A DNA stretch of 64,000 bases from Pardosa pseudoannulata (taxonomy: Eukaryota; Arthropoda; Arachnida; Araneae; Lycosidae), in assembly GCA_032207245.1 (NCBI GenBank), contig JAGEOH010000256.1:1-64000 (forward strand), written 5' to 3'. A program made the translations under genes and the position numbers. This document shows positions 47,117-58,837 of the stretch, piece by piece. The notes under the pieces are model-generated. The model was not told the origin of the DNA, did no database searches, and saw only the letters and a list, made by a program, of their open reading frames with translations. The stretch's first letter is position 1; every line of letters starts with the position of its first letter.

Positions 47117-48780
47117 TATGTTGAATTATAATCCTAAATATTATGCCTCACATTTTCCAGAAATCGCTTCGCTGGGTGATGAACCTTCGCAAATTAAGAT
47201 TATATTTAGTATAAAATTGAAAATAGTTTTTAGGTTATTCTGCGCTAACAGTAAAAGCAATTATTATTGCAAGGCAATCGAGCCTAGGATCCTAATCCAT
47301 CCAATGGAATAAAATTCGAGGTGAGTGGATGTAAAGAAGCAGCGGGTCTACTTGTAAAAAAGACGCAACGTCTCAAACCTGCTCATGTCCCGGTACTTCT
47401 TCTGTATGTCTACTTCTATTCAAGGCACTGTCCCGTTTTAATTCATTTGAAATGTTTCTTTTGCGAGGGGAAAATGGAAAGGATGACAATAATTTGGAAC
47501 AGTCGAGACATCAATTATCATAACACGTTCATCTAATAATCTAAAGAAATAGGAAAATTAAACTGCGCCATTTATTCTTGAGCTGACTAAGGGAAAAACT
47601 TTTTGTCTGATTATTGGAGAACAAATATATTCACAAATAAAAATATTTATAGCGTGACATAAATGTTAAATACTTTATCAAACGATAATGCCGTTAGCGA
47701 AGAACTGAGATGGTTGCCTAAAAATAGATTTACAAAAAAAGCAAATTTATAAATGGACAGAAATACACCAAATTAAAGAATAAAGTATATCCGGTAAAAA
47801 AAATGCATTTGAATATTCATTTCAACGCTATTCGATGGATTTAGTTACGTAGGAGTTTAATTATTTTAGTGCAGCATTAAAAAGGAAATTTCCTTAAATA
47901 TCAGAATCTAATTTCAGAGGAATGGAATTAAAGACTGGCGCAGCTTATTTCAGCTGCGCCAGTAATATTCCAGATTCAAATTGATAAAATGAAATAGGTC
48001 GAGTCAATAGGGCCAAAAAGCGAGGGAGACGGCGTTGTCTGAAAACAGATTTTAAACTCTGTCAGAGGAAAGAAGTTACTTAAAAGGATAATATATGTAG
48101 TGAAATATACAGTCACCAAGCTCAATACAGCATTCTATTTCCCCATGCTTTTGACCTTTGAAGAACTGGACCTGCCTGAAACATTCCGAGAAGACGCGAA
48201 ACTGCTCATTGCATTCGTACGCCTGGTGAGTGTGGTAGACATCTTCCATACGCAATTTGAATACTTTTCTACAATTTAGGTGACTTCAAAATATTTTGTG
48301 TTTCGATAGAAGGATTTCGTTTTATTCCCAACTATTGATGGACTGTAGAGCGGTGGTCAAGTCAACAGGAGTCCAAATTGTCCTTCTTAATTCATTCTAC
48401 AAATATCTGCAGCAGTCTTTCAATTTTGAATTAAATACATTATAATGCAATAGCTATAATAATGTTGCACAAAAAATGAGGTAAGAAGTGATATCCACCG
48501 TACAGGACGTCAGTTCATTACAACCTCACTTTCCTCCTGCCATTCGTAGAAAGAAAAATTTATTTTGTTTTTACCTCTTTCTTTATTCCCCGGTTATTTT
48601 CGCAGTCTATTTTCTTTTCTTTTCTCGATTTCAGAATAAACATTGTATCCATGGCAACGAGTCACGTCCAACTGAAAAAAAAAGATTAAAAATTTGAAAT
48701 CTTCCGAAGTCGAAGCTACTCCCTTTTTTTTTTAAATTGAATAATGAAGATGGTATTAGTGCAGATGTAGTAGCTTGAGA
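47117..48780. other. Unassigned sequence with hairpin and X-box-like site
   Basis: A perfect 12-bp-arm hairpin lies at 47934-47963 (actggcgcagct with agctgcgccagt). An X-box-like site lies at 48645-48658 in a segment shared with 45888-45918. No gene recognised. Confidence 0.45.
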
Positions 48781-48784
48781 TTAA

Positions 48785-50074
48785 CCTTTTACAGACCATT
48801 GTTCCCAATAGGGAACATAATACTAATAAAATTATTTAAAATGAAATTTCATCAATATTGATATAAAAAAATTAACAAATGTAGTAAAAAGTCTACTCGA
48901 TTTTTTAAAAGGGAATCTATATTTCTATGATTAATAGAAAAATGTATAAAAAATCATAAAAATGACCCTTTTCATCCTTTTCTATAGAGCACAAATTAAA
49001 AATTCACATAAATGTAAAAAAACATCTAATGCTTCTAAAATCCGATTGGTATTCTTAAAAAAAACTTTTATTTATTAAAAAAATATGAAATTTGACATTA
49101 ATAATCAGAAACGTACCTGGAATAATTTATTAATTATTGATGTTCGCCATTGGGAACAATGGACTGTTGCCTCTATACTGCGACGAAATAATTTCCTCTG
49201 CGGTTACTGTTTATGATTTGATGAAGGTCTTTGCTGATAGAAATATAAAAGCTATCGGATCACATAAAAAATGCCTATCGATGCTCTCAAAACAGATGAA
49301 AAAACTAGAAAAAGATTAATTATTCAAGAAAAGAAAAAAGTGGACATACAGCAGCCAAATTTAATATATAAATATAATACTGGAATGGGAGGAGTTGACC
49401 TTCGTAGAAAGAAATGGGGATGGAATTTATTTGTTAATGCTTTAAACATGGCTGTCGTTGCTAGTTGGATTTTTTGCATTCAGCAACGCATCGAAAAAGT
49501 AACAAGCTGATCCGTCTGGAGTTTCGCTGAAAAGTTACAACCGCTCTTCTAAGAATTGCACCACGGAAAGTCGGGCCTCAACCAGTACCAAAAGTTCAGA
49601 GAGAAAAAGTGATGGTCTTGTACAAACAACGCAAGGTAGATGCACATTAAATGAAAGATTAGCTTGCAAGAAAAATTCCATTGCTTTCCAGTTTATCATG
49701 GCATAAAGGTATAAACTCACGTTTTTCATATTTGTTTAAGAAAGGGTTTATTTTCATTTAAATTTATAAGTTTTAAACCTTATTGATATCTGTGCTTAAA
49801 TTTCCGAATAAATTTTAAATTCATTCTAATTATTTTTCTTATTATTTAATATTTAATATATACATCATTCTACTCAATTAATGAATCCACTGTATAGTCA
49901 GAAGTGGCCAACGTTCCCAATTGGGAACATCATGAAAATCGTAAAAGAAATTTTTTTCCACAATTAAATGACTAACATACCTTAACTGAAGCATTAGAAG
50001 GCAAGATATGCCAAAAAAATAAATAAATAAATAAATTAAAATATATCTGGATTTCAATTCGGCCTCGAAAAAGG
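48785..50074 (+). mobile_element. piggyBac element, internally deleted
   Basis: TTAA on both sides (48781-48784 and 50075-50078), inverted ends ccttttaca and its counterpart cctttttcg read from the right, and a transposase remnant inside. The subterminal palindromes gttcccaatagggaac (48801-48816) and gttcccaattgggaac (49913-49928) lie near the two ends. At 1290 bp it is about half of an autonomous piggyBac element. Confidence 0.9.
49137..49730 (+). pseudogene. piggyBac transposase C-terminal remnant
   Basis: Reads FADRNIKAIG (about 49230-49258) and then, in a second frame from about 49271, PIDALKTDEK, the block EKKKVDIQQPNLIYKYN, GMGGVD (conserved, following the last catalytic Asp region) and KKWGWNLFVNALNMAVVASW. 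These are characteristic of the piggyBac transposase fold after the catalytic core. A further frame-shifted APRKVGPQPVPKV block lies at about 49560-49600, ahead of where a cysteine-rich C-terminal domain would be; that domain is not visible. Frameshifts and deletions (for example between GMGGVD and KKWGW) make it non-functional. The N-terminal half and first catalytic Asp residues are absent. Confidence 0.9.
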
Positions 50075-50078
50075 TTAA

Positions 50079-50683
50079 GTCCGTGTCTCCTCCCGCACAT
50101 GTAAATGTCGATACAGGGTGGCCCCTAATTTAAAATGAAATAACACGAAAACGAAGATAGATAGAAGAATGCCACAAACGGTGTGTGGATTGTGAAGGCT
50201 GTACACACACATTTGTAAACATAGTTACAAAAGTTGTCAACAGAGGGCGATATATCTGCTCGGAAACCCAGAGCTCCATTAAAAGCTCCATTCCTGACGT
50301 GAATCACCGGGCGAAGAATGATACGGAAATGGGGAAGAAGAACACGTGTGCGAAGTTACCGCAGACATAAAAGCAGCTGAACGGTGTGTGTCAGTCGCTG
50401 TCGTAATGAACGCCACAAACGATTCATTCGACCTTCCCCACTGCAGGTGGACCCGCTTTGTGTTGTCCGCGTCATTCCATGGGCTGTAACGATCCGTTTC
50501 ATGACCCTAAAGAAAGAGGAGCGGAAGGTGACTTTTCGCAGCGTACAGTTAGCGGCAGGTAGAGACGGGTGGTCTAACAAAATCCGTTGTGTTCCGGACT
50601 TAATTGAAATCTGTCCGTGTGCTGGAGCCAGCGCGTCTGAGACTTTGCGAGACTGTTGAGTGAAAAGACTCGGTGAAATGATT
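50079..50683. other. Unassigned sequence
   Basis: At 50111 acagggtggcccctaatt resembles a mariner-type terminal repeat, with no partner found. The GC-richer section at 50380-50680 is unrecognised. Confidence 0.4.
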
Positions 50684-51500
50684 GTAAATATTTACAGTGC
50701 CACATGTGCGCCCATTAGCGGTAGCGGAAAAAGCAATTAAGTTGTTTGGATCGGCTGATTTAAAGACGGCTTTTCGGCCACATATGGAAACGAAGCTGCA
50801 GATTCAGGAGGGATGTGACCGCAAGATTGCATCATCCTGCTTCTGGAAGGTTCCTGAAGAATCGCGTAAGGGGAACCGGGACCGCTATAAAAGAAGAGTG
50901 ACTGAGCCAAGACGGGGCTTTTTCTTCTCGAGGCTTCTTCTTGAGAGTTGCTTTTAGAGCTGTTGTGTGGAGCTCGAGAAGAGTCCGCTCGTCTCTCCGA
51001 TTTCCGGAGTTTGCTTCTTTTAGAGACCGCCAGCGTCTCTGTTTGCTAAGAAGTCGTCTTTCGACTTTGAGATCCCATTCCCGTTATCTTACTATTTTGT
51101 TTTACTTCGTGCATAGAAGTAGTAAGCTGAGCGTGATCCTTGCTTTCATTTTGGATCGTCTTGCATCCCGAGTTTCCTCCACGAACTCCAGCGTGATACG
51201 CACTCTGAGCGTTTGAACCTTGGTGTGAAAGCCGGCTGTACTAATCGTCAGCCCGGAGGTGATAGTGTCAGAGTTCCTTACCGGCACTCATTAGCGAACT
51301 GTTCGAGTGATTTAGAAGCCCTGGCCACATTGTACACAGTACCCACGCATCCTAATTGTGTGAATGATATCTCAGCACGAGATCCCAGAATATTTAGAAA
51401 TCTACTGAACCTGTACATAGCTGTACATAATTTATTCCCCTGGATAAAATATTTAGTCTAGATTAAACAGTTTTCTAGCCTGTTTCCTTGACGTCTTCGC
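50684..51500 (+). mobile_element. Solo LTR, copy 2
   Basis: Collinear with the LTR at 46405-47116 but diverged. TATA-like tataaaa at 50886-50892; blocks ccggagtttgcttc, ccacgaactccagcg, cgcactctgagcgttt and atctcagcacgagatcccag are shared. The candidate 5' end is tgtaaatatttaca at about 50687. No adjacent gag-pol sequence. Confidence 0.65.
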
Positions 51501-51734
51501 CTACCATGTCTCCAGTACGTTACCAGGCGAAGGCGTTATTAAAAAATGAACAATCTACCGAATACAGTACTTTAATCAATCCCAGGTGGAACTGTGTCCG
51601 TCTCATGGAATATCTATTTTCCTCGATGAAGAGATTTTCATGAGAGCCACGCATTGGATGGCAATAATCTAGAAAGAGCACTGAATGAGTTGAAAACCAG
51701 ACACAACTAGTTGTCTTTGATACAATTTTTATTT
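51501..51734. other. Unassigned spacer
   Basis: Nothing recognised between the LTR and the SINE. Confidence 0.45.
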
Positions 51735-51903
51735 GGATTGGTTTGGAGTGCTACGGTCTACTTTTTGCAGCACGAGGGCTAATGAGACCAGGACCAACAG
51801 CTTGAAGCCGATTCCGAACGTCTAGGAACATCCATGCCACTGTGGGATTCGAACCCACGAATTCCGGTACCGAAGGCCAGCACCCTAACCAATCGGCCAT
51901 GGT
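51735..51903 (-). mobile_element. tRNA-derived SINE, full length
   Basis: Reverse-complement copy with all parts: tail complement ggtttggagtgctacgg, ttgaagccgattccgaacg body, gggattcgaaccc B-box complement, and ccaatcggcca A-box complement at about 51889-51899. Confidence 0.93.
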
Positions 51904-52905
51904 TCGAAATTATATCTGTCAATGGTGTATCTCTTGAGGGTTGACCTGTAAGGAAAATCAACAAAATGAGTGTTTTGGGATAGATAATCAGCCACTTCAG
52001 CCTATCTCTGTCAGTCTTTAGCCACTTCTAATCTATGATTGGCACAGAATAATATGGAAATGTTGCTGTTTATTACTCCCTGTTATAAAATAAATATTGT
52101 AATCGGGAAACATTTTCTTTTTTTCTGCTTAAAGCCGACCAGTACCGGGGGTGCTGTCATAAAATTTCTCTCTTCGTGCTTACCTAGTCAGATTTACTGT
52201 CATTGTTTTTCTCAGCCATCTTTCGTGTCAAAATGGGCATGACATAACATCTGGAATGAAAATATGCAAGAGAAAATGTTTTCATCAGTTTTTCTTTTCC
52301 CCTCTCTACAGGGAAAAGATGCACTTCTGGTTATTTTAATGTCATTTTCCAACCGTAACACGAAAAACGAGCAAAGAAAGAACAAAAAAATATATCATCA
52401 AATTTGATTATAGTGTTTATCCCGTCCCCAGAGTAAACCGTGTTACCATAGAAACCAACCAAGACATTGGATAGAACGAAGTCGGGGGAGGGGGGAAGTA
52501 ATCGGGGATCGTTCCCGAACAACCCTTTTAGTGTTGTTCTTTGTTTTAATAAGTTACGAAGATTTTTTTTTAATAAGGTGAGTTTTACGAACTGTGGAAT
52601 GAAAGAATGGAAATGAGTGACACGTCTGGAATGCAAAGGGCAGAAAATATTACTTGTTAAAAGAACGTGTACAAAACCAAAATATATTATAGATACGATA
52701 GTTTTCGTCTGCTTCAAATGCATTTTAATCCTAGGCGGACAGGAGAAACTATTCACCAGACTAGTGAAAACCAAAGAAAATGTAAAATGGTTGAACACCG
52801 TGGTATAATCCGACACTTATCCCAGTGAATTGGATCTACCTAATCAGCGAGTTCTAATTCGATTTATTGATCAGGAATGAACACCGTCTTCATAAATATC
52901 TACGC
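51904..52905. other. Unassigned sequence
   Basis: X-box-like gttaccatagaaac at 52442-52455. A 161-codon minus-strand frame at 52331-52816 is unrecognised. Confidence 0.4.
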
Positions 52906-53435
52906 CAGTGGATCCCAAAGAAGGGGCACATAAAAGATAATTTGGGTGTGAGCGGGAAGAAACATACATTTACGCGACAGTGTTTACAGGTTTTGTAAGA
53001 GCAAAAACAGAACAAATGCCTCCACCTTGGTGTTGAGAGAGATTGAAATTTAAAAATTCAGTTTTGCTAAATTTTCCTTGAAGGCTTATCTGATTATATA
53101 CGGAGAAGAGGTCTATTCATAAAGAGTCCCCTGCTGTAGAGCGAGCGTTGAGGAAGTGCTTTTAACACCCCCCCCCCCAAAGAAAGAGAGAAATCTTTTT
53201 TAAATTTGTAAAAGAGTTTTAATTGTTTTGGTTAACTCTTGTTTATTTTTAAATCTAAATTGTACAAATGGCCCCAGAAAAGTATTTTTGCTTCCAACTC
53301 TTTTAAATAATGACTAAACCTTTGTTTTGAATGAAACCCTGTATATTATTTGAAAGTGGAAGCTCTATCCTCCTTGGAGAATTCTACGAAAACTGGCTGA
53401 CTGTGAGAGTGGGGTCCACAAGTTGGAAACACCTG
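52906..53435. mobile_element. hAT-like MITE candidate
   Basis: Left end cagtggatcccaaagaagg at 52906. The right end read from the minus strand is caggtgtttccaacttgtgg from 53435. These resemble diverged hAT termini (cagtggttcccaaa type). An 8-bp target duplication is not evident and the interior is non-coding. Confidence 0.4.
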
Positions 53436-53518
53436 CATATGTAACTAGTAAAAATATTCTGCATTTCTTTCATGAGGAAACTGGCTTCTCAATCACACCA
53501 AGCGAAATACTTATCCCT

Positions 53519-54809
53519 TATATAATAATAGTCTAAGTTATCTGTCCGTCTGTCCTTGAATTTATGAAGCGGTTGGACCTGGAATGGATAGAGGCATCCA
53601 TATTAGATTCTTGATGAGTGAGGCTTAGCAACATTCAAATTGAGTAAAGTTTATCTTCTTCTAAATTATCAATCCAATTCTAAAATAAATTGGTATAAAT
53701 AGGCTTCATATCACAGCGAACAATACTGTCCTCTTCAAAACGTTCGAATTCCACCCCTTCCCCCCCTTTTCGAGTTTTTAATGTCATTATTTCAAGCCCT
53801 ATTTTCCCCGGTTAAGAGCAGGCGATTCAATTTATCCATTTATCCCATTATAAGTAGATGAAAATAACCTTTTTTTTCTATCATTATGACGTCATTCCAT
53901 CTCATTGAATCCTTTCTTATTTTAAATTATTTAAATATCATCCGCATTATTTTCATACGTTTTATCCCTGAACTTAGATATGACGTAAATAATTTTCTTT
54001 TATATTTGGCTTAAATAATACATTAGGTACGTATGGAATAATTTTAAATTGAATCGTCGATTATTTTTGGTTTCAACGAAAATTTTATCACCGGTATTAA
54101 CAACCCATTCTTTTCCTAAAAGTCTAGGAGTTTATTTCATGGATTAATAAATATCGAGCTTTTAAGTTATATATCTTTAAAAAATTAAGAAGTTTGTTCG
54201 TTTGTATGATTGTTTTTTTATACATAACCACACAGTTCGCAATCAATTCTCTAAATTTTGAACGTCCTTCATATATATCCCGTGTTAAGAACGATAATAA
54301 AGTGGACTGTATTTAAAAACGTAACAAAAACTTTAATTAAGAAAAATAAGACAGGGTCATACAAGAGCATGGGCTCTGACAATAAAAATATATATCAGGG
54401 GATATATAAGAGCAGTGGGCTCTAAAGAAGCAATCTCATGGGAGACGCGGATAACGGCTCGACCTTCCTAGACGGGGTTCGAACGCTCACACTCTGGTTA
54501 CAATACAAAAAAGAGGAAAGGGACGTGCTGGACACAACCATTGCGCTTAAGGGGTGGGGGGAACATCGATAAGTACCGAACATCGAAATAATCATTGTCA
54601 ATATTAAAACCTCTGCAGTCCCTAATAAGACAAGATCAATGGCAACTAACATGCGGTCAGTAAAGATAATCAAATTATTGAGCGTGTACCAAATAATTCT
54701 CAGCCAAAATCAAACCATTTTATTACCTACCTCATAGGGTACTACAATTCCTTTACTTTACAATTCTGGAAATTTTACTGATCCCGTCATAGGACGGGCT
54801 ATATGCTAG
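53519..54809 (+). mobile_element. Helitron-like non-autonomous element, copy C, with insertion
   Basis: Starts with tatataataatag, then ttatctgtccgtctgtcc, carries ttttccccggttaag and atgacgtcattcc blocks, and ends with the hairpin cccgtcataggacggg (54783-54798) followed by ctatatgCTAG before T at 54810. It is collinear with copy B except for an extra block of about 370 bp near 54283-54651. Confidence 0.72.
54283..54651 (-). mobile_element. LTR-like insert within Helitron copy C
   Basis: A 369-bp block, absent from copy B, with inverted ends tgttaag / ctaaca (TG...CA on both strands). The minus strand reads TGTTAGTTGCC to TTCTTAACA. No clear target duplication or coding is present, so solo LTR is the best guess, not established. 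Confidence 0.4.
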
Positions 54810-55630
54810 TTATTAATGTTGGAGAACTGACTGGCGCATGAGAGACAGACGAACATTTGTTCGATCAGTGGTGAGGATGACTTTCTCGGGAGGTTTAGAA
54901 CATGATTCGCGAAACTGCAAACAACGGCGAAGAGAATGGACAGCTGGGAAAGAAAGGTTCACAGGTAGCCTTTGTTATTCCTCCGCAAACTGGCTCGGCT
55001 TATTTCAGGCAACTGGAGAACAATCAATTTTGGATATATTGAAAATCGCTACTCGAACTATCCTAGTTTACAAGAGTACGAGCCTTGCGGTAGACATCAT
55101 TATTTGGATGTTGAGTTTCGTATGTAAGGATAAAAATGACGTTAACAAGATCCCGATGGAGAGAAGTAAACAAACGAACATGCTACGTAGTTCCGGGAAG
55201 TTTCGACCAAACGGATGTTTTGTTGACTTCCGAGACCCAGAAATGAAAACAAAATGACACAAAATATTTCCTTAACTTGTCCTGGCATTCTGAACCATCT
55301 TAATTATTTCGTTCAGAAAGAAAGATTCGAGAGTTTTTCCCCTTTGAAGTTGCAATGAAAAAATGCTCAAACAGTATACAGTATAAATGAGATGATATCA
55401 CTTCCGAGTGTCCAACAAGAAGAAAAAAAATGCTACATTAATTTGATCTCTTCCTTGTACGTTTCTCCTCCCTCTCCAACTCTAAAAATATTCACAGGCA
55501 TTAGAAAAGAAATAAAAGTGTTCTCAAATCGAAGCTAACAGGGTTGAAAATACCGACACCAGTTGTCGCTCATTCAGTCCTCTCCGATCAGCTTTCACGC
55601 TAATCGGGGTTAAAACAAAAAAATCAAATT
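54810..55630. other. Unassigned sequence
   Basis: The 139-codon frame at 54838-55257 has no recognisable domain. No repeats seen. Confidence 0.45.
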
Positions 55631-55838
55631 AAAATACCAACTCATTCCACAGAATTAACTCGAGGCTGACTCAAATCTCCCTCGTTTAGCAAAGACTAGA
55701 CCTTCATTTAATTCGTGCCGATCTTATACAACTTAAAATACCAATTCATCCCACAGAATTAACTTGAGCCTGACTCAAATCCCCCTCGTTTAGCAAAGAA
55801 TAGACCTCTATTTAATTCGTACCGATCGTATTCAAGTA
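55631..55838 (+). repeat. Two-unit tandem repeat, period 104 bp
   Basis: Unit 1 is 55631-55734 and unit 2 is 55735-55838, both starting aaaataccaa and containing ccctcgtttagcaaaga and atttaattcgt. A few substitutions separate them. Confidence 0.9.
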
Positions 55839-56038
55839 TTAGCATTTTATCAGAGGATTTTCTCGTTTGGAAACGAGAAAATAATCAGTTGGAGGACAGT
55901 TGCTTTTACGAATGGTTCAAGGTACAATATTCACGTTATTGCCATTTTTTCTAGAAACTATGTATGGAAACGAAAATGTGCTACATTTAACATATAATTG
56001 CTCCATTTCTTTGCAAGGGACACCTTAAGTAGGGTGAT

Positions 56039-56981
56039 TTCGTAACGAAAATGTACACACACGAACATGCATATTTACACACATGAATATATTTGTGTAT
56101 TAAGGTTCCAAACATGCGCAGTCAATAGATAACCGTAACATTGCCAATTTTCTGATTCGCTTGATAAAGAAGGATTGGATTTTTTTTAAAATTCTTCTCT
56201 TTGTAGCTTACTGGGGCTCTAAGTGAGCCCGAAAAAGGATAGCTTAAGTATAGACTAAAGATATTTATTTAGAAACACAATGTTGAAGTATGATAAATAC
56301 AATGAAAATGATGAATATCTACACATGAAAATGATGATCGTTGCAGGAATCAGCTTCCTAATCGTTGAAGAGAAAAAATAGGGGGGGGAGGATACTCTCT
56401 GTCGCTCACCTGCACGTTCTCGGTCGATGAAGTTCACAGGAGACTCGATCGGTCAGAAATTCTCTCTGGGCCTCGAACTCTGGCCTTTTTATATCGTCGT
56501 CTCCGCAAATTTCCATCTCAGCTGATCGGACAGCTGGTTGATGACGTGGTGGGGAAACCGCTTGTAGACTTGTTCTAGCCTGACAGGTGCGAATTCGGTT
56601 TCAAGGAAGTTTGCATATCGAGAGCAATCTCGCCGATCATGAATCGATGTCCTTGGACAACCCTTTGGAGAACAAGGTAGGAAGGTATTGCTGCTTCCCT
56701 TACAATGTCTGTCGTGTGAGACTCTCTCTTCGAGATGCCATTGAAACGAACACTTCGCCAGCATCCCAATGAATTTCTCCGACAGAGTGATTGAGGTGGT
56801 CAACAATCTTCCATTCGGCATTCTATTCTGCGCGAAACAACGTCCTCTCACTAGGTAAAGAAGAGCTCAGTTCAAGTGCTCACAAAAGGCACGTTTGCTA
56901 TTTTTCTACTTTATGCCGGTTTTCCTCACGGTCGTAGATAAGTCTGTATCTGGAAATTTAATGTAACGAGAATTCGTTACA
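56039..56981 (-). mobile_element. Solo LTR candidate
   Basis: On the minus strand it starts TGTAACGAATTCTCGTTAC (from 56981) and ends near acattttcgttacg (56039), so its termini are related inverted repeats as in many gypsy-type LTRs. A TATA-like box lies at 56486-56493 (minus) and an AATAAA-type signal at about 56266-56271. A 120-codon frame inside it is not a recognisable protein. Length about 940 bp. Confidence 0.55.
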
Positions 56982-58331
56982 CCCTCGATGTTGACGCTCA
57001 AATCGAGAAAGAAATAATTGCGAAGAGACTCGATTTAGGAAGCTTCTGGATGCGATTGGACTTCTTTTTTTCAGGTGACATTATTATTTCTATCTCTCGA
57101 AATTAGTATTATTTTTTGAAGCTCAAAATCAATTACTTTGGGAAAAGAACTTTTGTCTTAGCATAATTTAGTACATGGATCAACTCCATTATAGGAGTAT
57201 AACATTTATATAATTTTAATGTGTCTCTATTTATTGATATTATAAATGAGTAAAAATGAATCCCAACTCATTCTTTGAAGGGTGGGATCTTAATCTCGGA
57301 GACAGGCAGTGTTGGTTGAAAATGACGTTCATGATGGGTCAATTCTGGGATTCTATGAATAAATATTCAAGTAAGGAACCTGTTGATAACAAGGACAAAG
57401 ACCCATTCTTCTTTAAACTTCTGAGTTCGAGGAATCACTCAAGTTACTGCCTGCTCAAATTATGTAAAACAATGGGGGAAGTAGTTTGTCATTAGGAAAA
57501 CAATAAACAACTTTGGTCATTAAATGTATTTAATTATCTGGGTTGATGCGGACAAAAAGTTAAATTATTGGTAATTATGACTGTGATAATTCCTTTTATA
57601 TTATAAAAATCATTTTGTTCTTTATTCGTAATTATATTTCCATGAAAATCAACTATCGAATTTTTACCCCTAGATGAGTATATAAACCTAAACTCACCTA
57701 ACGTTAATCGAAATAATAATAATAATAATTATGTGCTTCTAATTCCATTCGAAAAGAAGGCTAAGAGTCTCTCCGAAGTATTTCATCTTTTAGGGGTCTC
57801 GTTGTCATGGATACAATGTCTACAGTCAAAACGAGGAACGGAAAGAAAAAGAAGACTGTGAATAAACTGCATCCATTTCTTTTAGGAGGCCGTAACGTCA
57901 TTTCTCAGGATTGGCACGGCTTCATTGAATTGATTTGTCTTCTCAGGATAACTCGATTTTATCTACAAAATAAGTTTCTCTAAAAAGAAAGAAGGAGGAA
58001 TGTATTGTCTTTATAATGACGTCAACTTACACAAACGCATGTATAATATAGGACATATACGAAATATTCAGGTTTACGATGCAGTTCCGGCCTGTACGAA
58101 AAATTCACAAGCGAAGTCAACAGGAATTTTACCGGAAGAAGCAAAATTTTTTCGGGAGCAATTAATCGACTATGTTCTCTAACTCGATATTTTCACACCT
58201 GTAATTGTTTTCTGTTAATATTCTCAAGAATGACTCACCTCTGCCCAAACGGTTCTAAAATGCTTCGTCTGTTCGAAAGTAGATCGTTTAAATAGTCGAA
58301 CAAACGAAAATGACCGAAATAAGCAATTTCG
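56982..58331. other. Unassigned sequence
   Basis: Frames at 57256-57495 and 58000-58182 are unrecognised. The X-box-like gttgtcatggatac at 57801-57814 sits in a segment related (inverse orientation) to 45888 and 48638. Confidence 0.4.
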
Positions 58332-58335
58332 TTAA

Positions 58336-58833
58336 CCCATTAACGCCCGGATATTTCTGATGATTATATATTAGTAAATACCTAACATAGAAGCTATTAT
58401 AGACACCTGGAAGTAAAACAAAATATGAAATTTAAACACCTTTAAATAGGACATCAAGTCATCATTAGCGAGGAGGTGTCTTTTTCAAACATAATAAGAA
58501 AGGAAAACTTCGTGATAAGAGATTTATTTGCCATCCTATATGAGTAAAAGTACCGAAAAGAGATGACTTATGACAGATATGGCTATTCGCCATGATTTTC
58601 ACAGGTATACGTTCACAATATCGGTCAAAACAGGTTCCTATTCTAAGCTCGAAAATCGTAAAATGCCGATCGAAATGACGAAATTATAGATAAGATCCTA
58701 TTTGTAAACTTGGGAGATGATTCATAAGATTAATATCTATTTCCATTAAAAAGGAAGAATCGTTTCAAGAAAACAAAAACTCTACAAACCATTTTTTCAC
58801 TGTCCTCAAATGAGGACGCTGGGCGTTAATGGG
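58336..58833. mobile_element. TTAA-flanked MITE with 13-bp perfect inverted termini
   Basis: cccattaacgccc at 58336-58348 and its exact inverse at 58821-58833, with TTAA outside both (58332-58335 and 58834-58837). The palindrome gtcctcaaatgaggac (58802-58817) lies just inside the right end. Non-coding; piggyBac superfamily by target site. Confidence 0.9.
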
Positions 58834-58837
58834 TTAA

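Noticed and set aside
51849..51900. Possible minus-strand tRNA gene
   Set aside because: Again the tRNA-like head of a full-length SINE.
56489..56851. 120-codon minus-strand frame as a gene
   Set aside because: Lies inside a solo-LTR candidate and spans its TATA-like region.
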